Positions 27,167 to 36,544 of a stretch of 51,143 bases of DNA are shown here, in pieces. The number at the start of each line of letters is the position of its first letter. The first letter of the stretch is position 1. This DNA comes from UBA5266 sp964610025 (GTDB lineage Bacteria > Bacteroidota > Bacteroidia > Bacteroidales > WCHB1-69), in assembly GCA_964610025.1 (NCBI GenBank), contig CAZSTX010000007.1:1-51143 (forward strand), written 5' to 3'. The position numbers and the translations under genes were made by a program. The notes below the pieces were generated by a model. The model was not told the DNA's origin and made no database searches. It saw only the letters and a list, made by a program, of their open reading frames with translations.

Positions 27167-28102
27167 ATGAAATTAAAACATTTAATTGTATTATTACTGA
27201 GTAGTTGCTGGCTGCTTACCAAAGCTCAAACTTTCCATTACAAAGCAGATGCCTCAATAGATACTAATAAAGTACTAATCGGTGACCATCTTCACTTACA
27301 ACTATCAATTATCAGTGATTTTAATTCTAAAGTTTTATTTCCACCGTTAAAAGACACTATTATTCAAGGATTTGAAATTATAGAATACGGCAAAATAAAA
27401 ATTGACACTCAAGACAAGCATCTCAATTATTCTCAAAATTTCACTTTAATTTCTTTTGATTCTGGCAGCTATACCATTCCCTCTATTCAATTTTACAATT
27501 CGGATTCTGTTTTATTAGCAGAAACACAAGCTATTTCGATTAGTGTTAATACTTTAAATGTAGATACTACTCAAGCTATTAAAGATATTAAACCTCCGCT
27601 CAGCGTATTTTTAACATGGCAAGAAATTTATCCTTATTTAATAATAGGTATTTCAGCTGCACTAATTATAGCTTTAATTATTTTTCTAATTAAACGCATT
27701 AAATTTACAAAACATGGGTTAGTAAACGAAAAACAAAAACCCACTATTCCAGCTCATATTATTGCTTTAGAAGCTTTAGAAAAATTACGATTAAAAAAAC
27801 TATGGCAACAAGGAGAATTAAAACAATATTACTCCGAACTAACAGATATATTACGCATTTATCTTGAAAACAGATGGAATATTCAAGCTATGGAAATGGT
27901 AAGTAACGAAATTATTGATGCGCTCAACTTACAACATATTAATCAAGAGTTAATTGAAAAAATAAACACTACACTGTTCCATGCTGATTTAGTTAAATTT
28001 GCCAAAGGCGAAACACTGTCCAACGAAAATCAAATAAGTTTTGATAATGTCTTATTGTTTGTACAAACAACTGCCTTAATCGAAGAACATAAAGAAAAAT
28101 AA
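27167..28102 (+). CDS. BatD-like exported protein of the bat locus
   Basis: The protein is 311 residues from the ATG at 27167. Upstream frame extends into the TonB receptor gene and lacks sense. A signal peptide ends near TKAQ. The exported N-terminal beta domain starts FHYKADASIDTNKVLIGDHL, resembling the BatD/DUF4381-like immunoglobulin-type repeats. One TM segment lies at about residues 158-180 (YLIIGISAALIIALIIFLI). The C-terminal cytoplasmic part carries helices with LRIYLENRWNIQAMEMVSNEI. The position directly before batA matches the third gene of Bacteroidota moxR-DUF58-X-batA operons. Function is unknown but linked to aerotolerance by family context. Confidence 0.7.
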   Translation: MKLKHLIVLLLSSCWLLTKAQTFHYKADASIDTNKVLIGDHLHLQLSIISDFNSKVLFPPLKDTIIQGFEIIEYGKIKIDTQDKHLNYSQNFTLISFDSGSYTIPSIQFYNSDSVLLAETQAISISVNTLNVDTTQAIKDIKPPLSVFLTWQEIYPYLIIGISAALIIALIIFLIKRIKFTKHGLVNEKQKPTIPAHIIALEALEKLRLKKLWQQGELKQYYSELTDILRIYLENRWNIQAMEMVSNEIIDALNLQHINQELIEKINTTLFHADLVKFAKGETLSNENQISFDNVLLFVQTTALIEEHKEK

Positions 28103-28113
28103 AGGAATTGTAA

Positions 28114-29136
28114 ATGATGAAACATATCACATATTTTATTAATTATCTTCAATCTCTTGATTTTTTATACCCCAAACTATTATTTTTACTATTAATCATT
28201 CCTATTTTCATTGCACTGTATGTATGGAAAAGAAAAAAAACACAGGCAGCTTTTATTGTATCCAACAACCTTCCTTTTAAAAACAAGATAAAAAGCATCA
28301 GGCAACAATTGTTTTTTACTCCCTTTGCTTTACGTATGTTAGCATTTGCATTTATTATTGTAGCTTTGGCACGTCCTCAAACTTCTTTTTCACACAAAAC
28401 AGTTGATGTAGAAGGCATTGACATAGTTATGGCTTTAGATATATCGGCAAGTATGATGGCAATGGATTTAAAGCCTAATCGTATGGAAGCTTCTAAAAAT
28501 GTGATACAAACTTTTATAGAAAATCGTCCTAACGATAGGATTGGCTTGATTGTTTATAGTGGCGAAGCATTTACAAAATGTCCTTTAACGAGCGATCATC
28601 GCACATTGCTTTTAGCTTTAAAATCGACAACTTTTGGCTACGGCATAATAGACGACGGAACGGCTATTGGCGATGGATTAGGAACGGCAATCAATCGATT
28701 AAGAGAAAGTAAATCTAAAAGCAAAGTTATTATTTTACTCTCCGATGGAGCTAACAACACAGGTTATTTAGACCCTCTTTCTGCTGCCGAAATAGCAAAA
28801 GAATATAATATTAGAGTATATACTATTGGGTGTGGTACTTATGGGAAAGCACCCATTAACATTCCCAATTATGGCTTGGTTTATGCTGATGTAGATATTG
28901 ATGAGGAATTATTGCAACAAATTGCTGATAAAACAAATGGAAAATATTTTAGGGCACAAAACACAGGAAGATTAAAAGTAATATACGAAGAAATTAATAA
29001 CATGGAAAAAACACGTGTTTTAGAAAATCTTTTTACTAATAAAACCGACGAATTTTTTCCTTTTTTACTTATTGCCACAATTTTATTTGTTATTGAAATT
29101 ATCTTACGGTATACAGTATTTCGTATTCTACCATAA
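28114..29136 (+). CDS. batA: VWA-domain membrane protein BatA
   Basis: The 340-residue protein has TM segments at about residues 15-35 and 70-90 and a C-terminal one (FFPFLLIATILFVIEIIL). Between them lies a von Willebrand A domain. The MIDAS motif D-I-S-A-S begins at about residue 109 (ALDISASMMA). The later T and D positions (TKCPLTSDH and LLSDGANNTG) complete the site. It lies 11 nt after the BatD-like gene. The usual following batB, batC and batE genes are absent: the next gene is a convergent asnB-like gene whose stop overlaps this one by 9 nt. Bat proteins are associated with stress or aerotolerance in Bacteroides. Confidence 0.88.
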   Translation: MMKHITYFINYLQSLDFLYPKLLFLLLIIPIFIALYVWKRKKTQAAFIVSNNLPFKNKIKSIRQQLFFTPFALRMLAFAFIIVALARPQTSFSHKTVDVEGIDIVMALDISASMMAMDLKPNRMEASKNVIQTFIENRPNDRIGLIVYSGEAFTKCPLTSDHRTLLLALKSTTFGYGIIDDGTAIGDGLGTAINRLRESKSKSKVIILLSDGANNTGYLDPLSAAEIAKEYNIRVYTIGCGTYGKAPINIPNYGLVYADVDIDEELLQQIADKTNGKYFRAQNTGRLKVIYEEINNMEKTRVLENLFTNKTDEFFPFLLIATILFVIEIILRYTVFRILP

Positions 29137-30990
29137 CAAACTATTTTGCCAAATTAAATAACTCATACAACGAAAAGCAAATTGTTTAAAATGAGTGTTA
29201 CCAATAGCAAACTGCTCGTCCCATATGCTTAACAAATGTTTTTTGTCAATAATATTCTCTTTATCTGGCATTTCATATATATAAGATTTCATTTCATCGG
29301 CTATTTGGTCTAACCATTGCTCATCGGGGGTATAAAATCCTAATTTTTGTTTACGTAAAAGAATTTCTTCAGGAACAATATTTTTCATAGCTGCACGCAA
29401 GATGTATTTACTCCAAGCTTTATGTAATTTATAAACAGAAGGTGTATCAAACAGATGCTGTGCTAATGGGCGATTGTCTGCAAAAGGAGTCAAACAATCT
29501 ATTCCAAAACATGCCGCCGAATGCACCCCCCAGCGTAAAAGATAAGAAAGATACACAGTAAAATCTTCGTATAAATATTCGTTGAAATTTTCTTTTATCA
29601 AACGTTTTGTTTTCTCGCGTTGAAAATAAGCATTCATTTTATTGCCATCTAAACACGCAAGTATTGTTTTTCTTTTAAAAAAAGCAGCATGTTTTTCATT
29701 TAACAAATTATTCTTTGTGAAATTTTTTAATAATGTTCTTATTATTGTTTTCAAAGAAACATCAGCAGCATTCGATAAATGACTACAAAATTGCACTCCT
29801 TCTTTAAACATCCATTCCGCAAACAATTCATCACACATCAGCGAATAATAGTAATTATAACCTCCAAATAATTCATCGCCTCCTTGTCCGTCAATAATCG
29901 AATTAAATCCATGTTGCAAAACTGTTTCCATCACTCGGTATTGCGCCAAAGAACTAAAATTAAAAATAGGAATTCCTTGACAGGCAATTACTCGTTCCCA
30001 ATCTTCTATTAAAGTTATCGTATTACAATTTACTTTTATCCATTCAGCCTTTGTATGTCGCACAATTTTCTCTGCCCATAAAGTTTCACTTTGATTTATC
30101 TCATTGACTGCTGTAAAAGCAGTTAGTGGCATTTCTGGATTTATTGCCTTTATTGTACAAATGATAGATGAGCTATCCAACCCGCCACTCAACCCAACTG
30201 CTATCTTTTTTTTATCGGCTATATGATTTTTTATATTGCTAAAAATCAAACTCTTCGTTTTATCTACTATTATTTTTTCATCATACGCATCGTATTTCCC
30301 CATACACGATTTATAAGGAAGATAATAGTATTGTTTTTGTATCATTTCTCTTTCATTCCATGTATATGAAATAAAATTAGCAGGTGTTAAGGTAAATATA
30401 TTTAAATAAAAATCTTGTCGATGTTTCATAATATCTCCCCACAACAAATAAGCTATTATCGCATGTTGATTAATCGTTATTTGCGATGAAAACATTTTGT
30501 AAATAGGTTTAATTTCAGAAGAAAACACTAAAAAATCCTCAGACTGATAATAAAATAAAGGTCGCGTTCCAACAGTATCACAAATGGCATATGTTTTTTC
30601 TAAATTTTTATCTATTAAAATAATACTTCCATAACCTTCCCACAACGAAAAAGCATTTTCGCCTAATTTCAGATATAAATTAGCAAGCAATTCTTCGTCT
30701 GAATTAATATTGTTTTTTTCAAAATAGGTTTCTTTTAAATATTTTTTATTCAATATTTTACCATCAAAAACAAGGACAATGTTATCGTTAGTAAAAATAT
30801 TTTTCTCTCTATCGGGATTGTCAGCCGTAACACCAATTCCAATATTACTATTTTCTCCATTCTGTGATTGTAAAATATAAAATGGATATTTTCCTCTATG
30901 CGATAAGGCATCTAAGCCATGTTGCAATTTTGTAGAAATTAATGGTTGTTGGGATTCTTTTTTTGCTATTATAGCAAGTAATCCTTTCAT
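29128..30990 (-). CDS. Asparagine-synthetase-like protein with degenerate glutaminase domain
   Basis: The 620-residue protein has the two-domain plan of AsnB. The C-terminal synthetase part has the PP-loop SGGLDSSS at about residues 270-277, DGQGGDELFGGYNYYY and the C-terminal KLHKAWSKYILRAA. The N-terminal Ntn-glutaminase domain is recognisable (SHRGKYPF, FDGKILNKKYL, SDEELLANLY). However, Cys2 is replaced: the protein starts MKGLLAI, not MCGI, and the conserved N-G-E of the loop reads D-G-K. Glutamine hydrolysis should be abolished. It could be ammonia-dependent or a beta-lactam/lasso-type synthetase relative. It overlaps batA convergently by 9 nt. Confidence 0.88.
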   Translation of the reverse strand: MKGLLAIIAKKESQQPLISTKLQHGLDALSHRGKYPFYILQSQNGENSNIGIGVTADNPDREKNIFTNDNIVLVFDGKILNKKYLKETYFEKNNINSDEELLANLYLKLGENAFSLWEGYGSIILIDKNLEKTYAICDTVGTRPLFYYQSEDFLVFSSEIKPIYKMFSSQITINQHAIIAYLLWGDIMKHRQDFYLNIFTLTPANFISYTWNEREMIQKQYYYLPYKSCMGKYDAYDEKIIVDKTKSLIFSNIKNHIADKKKIAVGLSGGLDSSSIICTIKAINPEMPLTAFTAVNEINQSETLWAEKIVRHTKAEWIKVNCNTITLIEDWERVIACQGIPIFNFSSLAQYRVMETVLQHGFNSIIDGQGGDELFGGYNYYYSLMCDELFAEWMFKEGVQFCSHLSNAADVSLKTIIRTLLKNFTKNNLLNEKHAAFFKRKTILACLDGNKMNAYFQREKTKRLIKENFNEYLYEDFTVYLSYLLRWGVHSAACFGIDCLTPFADNRPLAQHLFDTPSVYKLHKAWSKYILRAAMKNIVPEEILLRKQKLGFYTPDEQWLDQIADEMKSYIYEMPDKENIIDKKHLLSIWDEQFAIGNTHFKQFAFRCMSYLIWQNSLLW

Positions 30991-31032
30991 AGAAACGATT
31001 TTATAATAAGATAGATAAAAAGTAGTTGTATT

Positions 31033-31395
31033 TTAAGTGTTTTTCTTTAACCAAACAACTTGTTCAACGACCTCTCCTGCTTTTAAATTAATTACACCAA
31101 TAGCAGTCATATTATCTTTAACTGCCCTAATGGTTAAATTTGCTTCGTTTTTCCACACATTTTTTATTTGCCCTTTTTCGTCAGTGGTTCCAACAAAATA
31201 AACATCTTTTGCATAACTTTTTTCTCCAACATAGACTGTACAGCCTGCAACAGGGTCGCCCACGGGAGAGCTATTATCGTGAGATTGCATCACTATTATA
31301 ATGCCTGTACAATCGGTATATCTATCGCATGAAATAGAAAATAAGCTTATAAAAACCACATTTACAATTAGTAAAATAATATTTCTTCGTTTCAT
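31033..31395 (-). CDS. Small lipoprotein of unknown function
   Basis: The 120-residue protein has a signal peptide with lipobox LFSISC (cysteine at about residue 23), followed by a beta-rich domain of about 95 residues. The pattern includes DPVAGCTVYVGE and FVGTTDEKGQIKNVW, which resembles a small carboxypeptidase-regulatory-like or transthyretin-like fold. No family is recognised. A TATTTTTG -7 element lies 79 nt upstream, so it has its own promoter. The asnB-like gene begins 42 nt downstream of its stop and may be co-transcribed. Confidence 0.65.
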   Translation of the reverse strand: MKRRNIILLIVNVVFISLFSISCDRYTDCTGIIIVMQSHDNSSPVGDPVAGCTVYVGEKSYAKDVYFVGTTDEKGQIKNVWKNEANLTIRAVKDNMTAIGVINLKAGEVVEQVVWLKKNT

Positions 31396-31474
31396 AAATA
31401 TCTATTTTTAAAATTTTATTTTAAAACAACTCTTTATGTACTTTTTTTTTGTAATATTGCTTTTTTTATCAGTG

Positions 31475-31482
31475 CAAAAATA
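31475..31482 (-). promoter_or_regulatory. Bacteroidota -7 element upstream of the small lipoprotein gene
   Basis: TATTTTTG on the minus strand matches TAnnTTTG, 79 nt upstream of the lipoprotein ATG. A weaker plus-strand candidate, TAATATTG at 31452-31459, could serve the divergent cyclophilin gene. Confidence 0.4.
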
Positions 31483-31541
31483 CATCTATTTTTTAGATTA
31501 AATTCATATTTCAATAAAAATAATAAAATTTAAATTAATTT

Positions 31542-32234
31542 ATGCGTAACAATTTGATTATCTTAACATTTATCTTATTAACAAATATGTATTTTACCTC
31601 ATTAAAATCTCAAAAAAACACTATTAGTCAAAAAAACGAGTCTGAAATTATTGTAAAAATTGAAACAACAAAAGGAATTATCACTATCAAACTGTATAAT
31701 GAAACTCCGCTTCACAGAGACAATTTTATCAAATTAGTAGAAGATAAATATTATGAGGGCTTGCTCTTTCATCGTGTTATCAACTCTTTTATGATTCAAG
31801 GTGGGGACCCCGATTCGCGTAATGCAAAACAAGGTCAAATGTTAGGCAATGGCGGACCTAATTATACTATTCCAGCTGAATTTAACAAGCAACTTATTCA
31901 TAAAAAAGGAGCTTTAGCAGCAGCTCGCACTGCCGACCAAATAAATCCTGAAAAAAGTTCTTCTGGATCACAGTTTTACATTGTACAAGGCAATGTATAT
32001 AATGACAGTCAATTACAACATTTTGAATCACAGTATAACAAACAATATTCTGATAAACAAAAAGAAATATACAAAACTCTCGGCGGAACACCTCATTTAG
32101 ATGGAGCTTATACTGTATTTGGAGAAGTTGTTACGGGACTTGATGTGATAGACAAAATTGCTGCCGTTAAAACAGACGCTTCCAATCGCCCATTAGAAGA
32201 TGTTAAAATTATTTCAATGAATATTCTAAAATAA
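31542..32234 (+). CDS. Exported cyclophilin-type peptidyl-prolyl isomerase
   Basis: The 230-residue protein has a signal peptide (hydrophobic residues about 4-20), so it probably acts in the periplasm. The cyclophilin core is complete: FHRVINSFMIQGGDPDSRN contains the catalytic arginine (FHRV), then GSQFYIVQ and YTVFGEVVTGLDVID. An insertion of about 30 residues (NVYNDSQLQHFESQYNKQYS) lies before the last strands and is usual in Bacteroidota members. The stop overlaps the pheS start by one base, so the two genes are translationally coupled. Confidence 0.92.
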   Translation: MRNNLIILTFILLTNMYFTSLKSQKNTISQKNESEIIVKIETTKGIITIKLYNETPLHRDNFIKLVEDKYYEGLLFHRVINSFMIQGGDPDSRNAKQGQMLGNGGPNYTIPAEFNKQLIHKKGALAAARTADQINPEKSSSGSQFYIVQGNVYNDSQLQHFESQYNKQYSDKQKEIYKTLGGTPHLDGAYTVFGEVVTGLDVIDKIAAVKTDASNRPLEDVKIISMNILK

Positions 32235-33250
32235 TGATGGAAAATAACTTAGAGACATACAATAGCGATATTGATAATTTCACAACTACTACACTTGAAG
32301 AGTTAGAGGTTTTTCGTCTCAAATATTTAGGAAAAAAAGGAATCCTTATCGAATTATTTAATAAAATTAAAAATATCTCTCCCGAAAATAGAAAAGATTT
32401 TGGAAAAGATATTAATATTTTAAAATCAAAAGTTTTAGAAAAAATTGAAACTTTAAAAGAAGTTATCAATAAAAATCAATCTACACACATTCATTTTTTA
32501 GACGTAAGCAGAACTGCCAATTCTATTACTTTAGGAACACGGCATCCTATTTCATTTGTTACTAATTACATATGCGATATTTTCAAGAAAATAGGTTTTA
32601 CTATAGCAGAAGGTCCTGAGATCGAAGACGATTGGCACAATTTTGAGTCATTAAACTTTGCCGCTGAACATCCAGCTCGCGACATGCAAGATACTTTTTT
32701 TATTGATGAAAATATTTTACTTCGCACCCATACTTCTCCTGTTCAAGTGAGAATTATGGAAACACACGCACCTCCACTACGCATTATTTGCCCTGGAAGA
32801 GTATTTCGCAATGAAGCAATTACAGCACGGTCTCATTGTATATTCCACCAGATAGAACTTTTATATATAGACAAAAAAGTATCTTTTGCCGATATGCGTC
32901 AAACTTTAGATTATTTTATAAAAGAAACTTTTGGTTCACAGAGAAAAACACGCTTACGCCCCTCCTATTTCCCATTTACAGAACCTTCAGCAGAAATGGA
33001 TATTTCTTGCGACATCTGCAATGGAAAAGGATGTAATATTTGCAAATATACGGGTTGGGTCGAAATACTTGGCTGTGGCATGGTCGACCCTAATGTATTG
33101 ACAAATGTTGGCATCGATCCAAACGAATATAGTGGTTTTGCTGCTGGTATTGGGATTGAACGTTTAACACAACAACTGTATAAAACGAAAGATATCCGTT
33201 TGTTTTTCGAAAACGACATTCGTTTTTTACAACAATTTACAGGCATTTAA
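32234..33250 (+). CDS. pheS: Phenylalanine--tRNA ligase alpha subunit
   Basis: PheS is the catalytic chain of the heterotetrameric phenylalanyl-tRNA synthetase. The 338-residue protein has an N-terminal coiled-coil for tRNA binding. Class II motif 2 is around GRVFRNEAITARSHCIFHQIE, and motif 3 is GFAAGIGIERLTQQLY. A cysteine cluster CDICNGKGCNICKYTGW at about residues 257-273 is found in Bacteroidota/Chlorobi-type PheS. Two ATGs are adjacent (32234 and 32237); I chose the first. pheT is not in the window, as is usual for this phylum. Confidence 0.95.
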   Translation: MMENNLETYNSDIDNFTTTTLEELEVFRLKYLGKKGILIELFNKIKNISPENRKDFGKDINILKSKVLEKIETLKEVINKNQSTHIHFLDVSRTANSITLGTRHPISFVTNYICDIFKKIGFTIAEGPEIEDDWHNFESLNFAAEHPARDMQDTFFIDENILLRTHTSPVQVRIMETHAPPLRIICPGRVFRNEAITARSHCIFHQIELLYIDKKVSFADMRQTLDYFIKETFGSQRKTRLRPSYFPFTEPSAEMDISCDICNGKGCNICKYTGWVEILGCGMVDPNVLTNVGIDPNEYSGFAAGIGIERLTQQLYKTKDIRLFFENDIRFLQQFTGI

Positions 33251-33309
33251 CAATAATAAAAAATATAAAAAGTTATTTAATTAAAATTCTTATTAAAAAT
33301 TTAAATAAA

Positions 33310-36300
33310 ATGGTTAAAAATTATAAATTGATTAATAATTTACTCGGATGGATAGTGGCTATTATAGCTTCGGCTGTATATATCTCTACTGCCGAACCCA
33401 CAGTAAGTTTTTGGGATTGTGGCGAATATATTGCCACAGCATACAAATTGCAAGTCGGACACCCTCCTGGCGCTCCTACTTTTCAGTTAATAGGGCGTAT
33501 ATTTAGCATGTTTGCCGGTGGCAATGTAGAAAATGTAGCATTTACTATCAATACCATGTCGGCATTATGCAGTGGTTTAACTATTTTATTCTTGTTTTGG
33601 ACGCTTACTATGTTTGGAAAAAAATTAGCATTAAGAACTGATGGTAGCAAACTAACAGTGTCGAAAACGATTGCTATCTTTGGCAGTGCTTTGATAGGCT
33701 CTTTTGCATATGCTTTTACAGATACCTTTTGGTTTTCGGCTGTTGAAGGGGAAGTGTATGCCATGTCGTCTTTCTTTACTGCTTTAGTTTTTTGGGCTAT
33801 TTTAAAATGGGATAGCGTTTCCGATGAAAACTATTCGTATCGTTGGATTATCCTTATTGCATTTTTAATAGGATTGTCTATCGGAGTACACCTTTTGAAT
33901 TTATTGACTGTTCCGGCAATGATTTTAGTAGTATATTTTAAAAAATATCAACCTTCAACCAAAGGAATGATATATGCTATACTGCTTTCTTTTGTTATTA
34001 TTGGATTTATTATGTGGGGATTAGTTCCAGGAATAGTTAAATTTTCCAGTGTATTTGAACGTATATTTGTTAACTCTTTCCGCACACCTTTTAATGTAGG
34101 CACTATTGTTTATTTTGTTATAATAATAGGTTTATTAACATGGGGGATTCTCTATTCGGAGCATAAACAAAAAAGACTTCTTAATATCGTTATGCTTTCA
34201 TTAACTTTTATTATTATCGGTTACTCCACTTTTTTAATATTAGTAATCCGCTCTAATGCCAATACTCCAATCGATGAAAACAACCCTGAAGATGCAGTTG
34301 CACTATTGGCTTATTTAAACCGTGAACAATATGGAAGCAATCCGTTAGTTTATGGCGAATATTATAACACTCCTATCCTACGAGCCGAAGATGGCGACCC
34401 AGTATATGTTAAAAACTATGTCGTTCGTCATAATGACTATGTAGTAAGTTCGTTTTTTCATAAAAAAGACGCTGAAAACTTTGTCCTTACCAACTCTGAA
34501 AAATATAACAATCTCACAATCAGAGGAGAATACGTTATTGGCGACCCTAAGAAAAACTCTAAACTCATTTTTGACGGCAACTATTGCACCATTTTTCCTC
34601 GTATGTGGAATCGTGAAAGTGGTCGCATACGCTATTACAAAGAATGGGCTGGCATTAGCGAAGATTATGAATATAGAAATGGACAACAAGTAACACGTAA
34701 ACCTACTTTTGGTGAAAACCTTCGCTTTTTCTTCCGATACCAAATGGGATATATGTATGGCAGGTATTTTATGTGGAATTTTGTTGGCAGACAAACTATT
34801 AATCAAGGCTTTGGAGGAAAACAATCGGGAGCTTGGCTTTCTGGAATTTCTGTTATTGACGATGCACGTCTAGGACCTCAAAAAGCACCAGAACACATGA
34901 AAACAAATGGGAGGAACACTTATTATTTTCTTCCACTTATTTTAGGATTATTTGGCATGATATTTCATTTTAAAAAGGACTTTCCAAATGCCTTTATTAT
35001 TCTTTGGTTATTTGTCATGACGGGAATAGCTATAGGCGTATATTTAAATATGTATGCCTATCAACCACGAGAACGCGATTATGCCTTTGCCGCTTCGTTT
35101 TATGCATTTGCTATGTGGATAGGTATTGGCGTTTATGCACTTTACGAAACAATAAAAAAATACATTAACAAAGATATTGCAGCTATTACATCAACAGTAG
35201 TTTGCTTAAGTGTTCCAGCTATTTTAGCAGCTCAAAACTGGGACGACCACGATCGTAGCAATAGATATTTAACAAGGAATATAGCAAAAGCTTATTTAGA
35301 CTCTTGTGCACCAAATGCTATTTTATTTACAAATGGCGACAACGACACCTTCCCATTATGGTATCTGCAAGAAGTAGAAGGCTATCGCACTGATATTAGA
35401 ATATGCAATTTAAGCCTTATGGGTACCGATTGGTATATTGACCAAATGAAGCGAAAAGCCTATGAAGGCGAACCAGTACCCATGCAAATGACCAAAGAAA
35501 TGTATCAAATGGGATATCGCGATATGTTAGTTGCTTTTAACGGAATAAAAGAACCACAAGATTTGAGTAAAATTATGAATCAAATCATGTATAATCCAAG
35601 TAATCATGTGCGAGAAACAAGAATAAATACCATCACTTTTTCTTTACCCGTTGATAAAGACAAAGTATTAGCTAATGGCACTGTCAGCAGCAAAGATTCT
35701 TCAAGAGTAGTTGAACAATTAATATGGCAAATCCCCAACGAAAGCATCTATCAAGTTAATGGGAATGATACTGTTATGGTAATTAGTAAAGCTTATATTG
35801 CTATGATGGATATTCTTGCTAACAACAAATGGGAACGTCCTATTTATTATGTTTCAACAACAGGTAACGAATCGTTTTTTGGATTGGACAAATATTTCCA
35901 AGTCGAAGGATTGGCTTATCGCTTAGTGCCAGTAGAAATAAATCCAAACGAACTAAAAGGATTTTTATATGGAAGAGTAAATAGCGATATCTTATATGAT
36001 AACGTCATTAATAAATTTGATTTTTCAGAATATGCTAATCCTGAGGTTTACCTAAGCGAGGACTATACACGAACTGTGCAAAATTTAAAAATATTCTTAT
36101 TCCGATTAGCCGAAAATTTACTTCTAGAAAACGATCAAAAGAGAGCGAAAGTTGTTATGGATAAATATTATGCTTGGTTCCCTAAAGCAACAATCCCTTA
36201 CGATTTTCTTGATTTATATATGGCAGAAACCTATTTGAAATTTGACAGTAAAGATTTAAAAGAAAAAGGCATCCAAGTTTTTAACGATTACATTGACCAA

Positions 36301-36489
36301 CTCAATGTTGAAACAGAATATTATTTAAAATTTAAAGGAAAAAATGCTGAAATTGTAAGAGGTAGTTTAGACCGCAACAGAGCTATTCTCAATCAAATAG
36401 CAAGAAACTCAGAGCAATATGCTATCGTAGAAACCGACTTTGACAAAGAGTTTAAATTATTGAAAGACAAAGCATCTCTTCATTTATAA
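33310..36489 (+). CDS. DUF2723 membrane glycosyltransferase (TMEM260-like)
   Basis: The 1059-residue protein has about ten TM segments in residues 10-330 and more near 530-640, then a long soluble C-terminus. The family signature FWDCGEYIATAYKLQVGHPPG lies at residues 35-55. A second conserved block, NGDNDTFPLWYLQEVEGY, is near 675. It belongs to DUF2723, which includes human TMEM260, a protein O-mannosyltransferase, and GT-C-type enzymes. In Bacteroidota it is a candidate for protein O-glycosylation in the periplasm. The donor and targets are unknown. It stands alone after pheS and converges on lptC. Confidence 0.88.
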   Translation: MVKNYKLINNLLGWIVAIIASAVYISTAEPTVSFWDCGEYIATAYKLQVGHPPGAPTFQLIGRIFSMFAGGNVENVAFTINTMSALCSGLTILFLFWTLTMFGKKLALRTDGSKLTVSKTIAIFGSALIGSFAYAFTDTFWFSAVEGEVYAMSSFFTALVFWAILKWDSVSDENYSYRWIILIAFLIGLSIGVHLLNLLTVPAMILVVYFKKYQPSTKGMIYAILLSFVIIGFIMWGLVPGIVKFSSVFERIFVNSFRTPFNVGTIVYFVIIIGLLTWGILYSEHKQKRLLNIVMLSLTFIIIGYSTFLILVIRSNANTPIDENNPEDAVALLAYLNREQYGSNPLVYGEYYNTPILRAEDGDPVYVKNYVVRHNDYVVSSFFHKKDAENFVLTNSEKYNNLTIRGEYVIGDPKKNSKLIFDGNYCTIFPRMWNRESGRIRYYKEWAGISEDYEYRNGQQVTRKPTFGENLRFFFRYQMGYMYGRYFMWNFVGRQTINQGFGGKQSGAWLSGISVIDDARLGPQKAPEHMKTNGRNTYYFLPLILGLFGMIFHFKKDFPNAFIILWLFVMTGIAIGVYLNMYAYQPRERDYAFAASFYAFAMWIGIGVYALYETIKKYINKDIAAITSTVVCLSVPAILAAQNWDDHDRSNRYLTRNIAKAYLDSCAPNAILFTNGDNDTFPLWYLQEVEGYRTDIRICNLSLMGTDWYIDQMKRKAYEGEPVPMQMTKEMYQMGYRDMLVAFNGIKEPQDLSKIMNQIMYNPSNHVRETRINTITFSLPVDKDKVLANGTVSSKDSSRVVEQLIWQIPNESIYQVNGNDTVMVISKAYIAMMDILANNKWERPIYYVSTTGNESFFGLDKYFQVEGLAYRLVPVEINPNELKGFLYGRVNSDILYDNVINKFDFSEYANPEVYLSEDYTRTVQNLKIFLFRLAENLLLENDQKRAKVVMDKYYAWFPKATIPYDFLDLYMAETYLKFDSKDLKEKGIQVFNDYIDQLNVETEYYLKFKGKNAEIVRGSLDRNRAILNQIARNSEQYAIVETDFDKEFKLLKDKASLHL

Positions 36490-36544
36490 TTTGAACAATC
36501 TGATTCATCGATAAATACACTTGAATTAGCAGACTGTTTTTTTA

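Noticed and set aside
36490..36544. Bulged hairpin between the DUF2723 gene and lptC as a terminator
   Set aside because: Pairing is weak and interrupted. Only the T-run is clear, so I did not list it.
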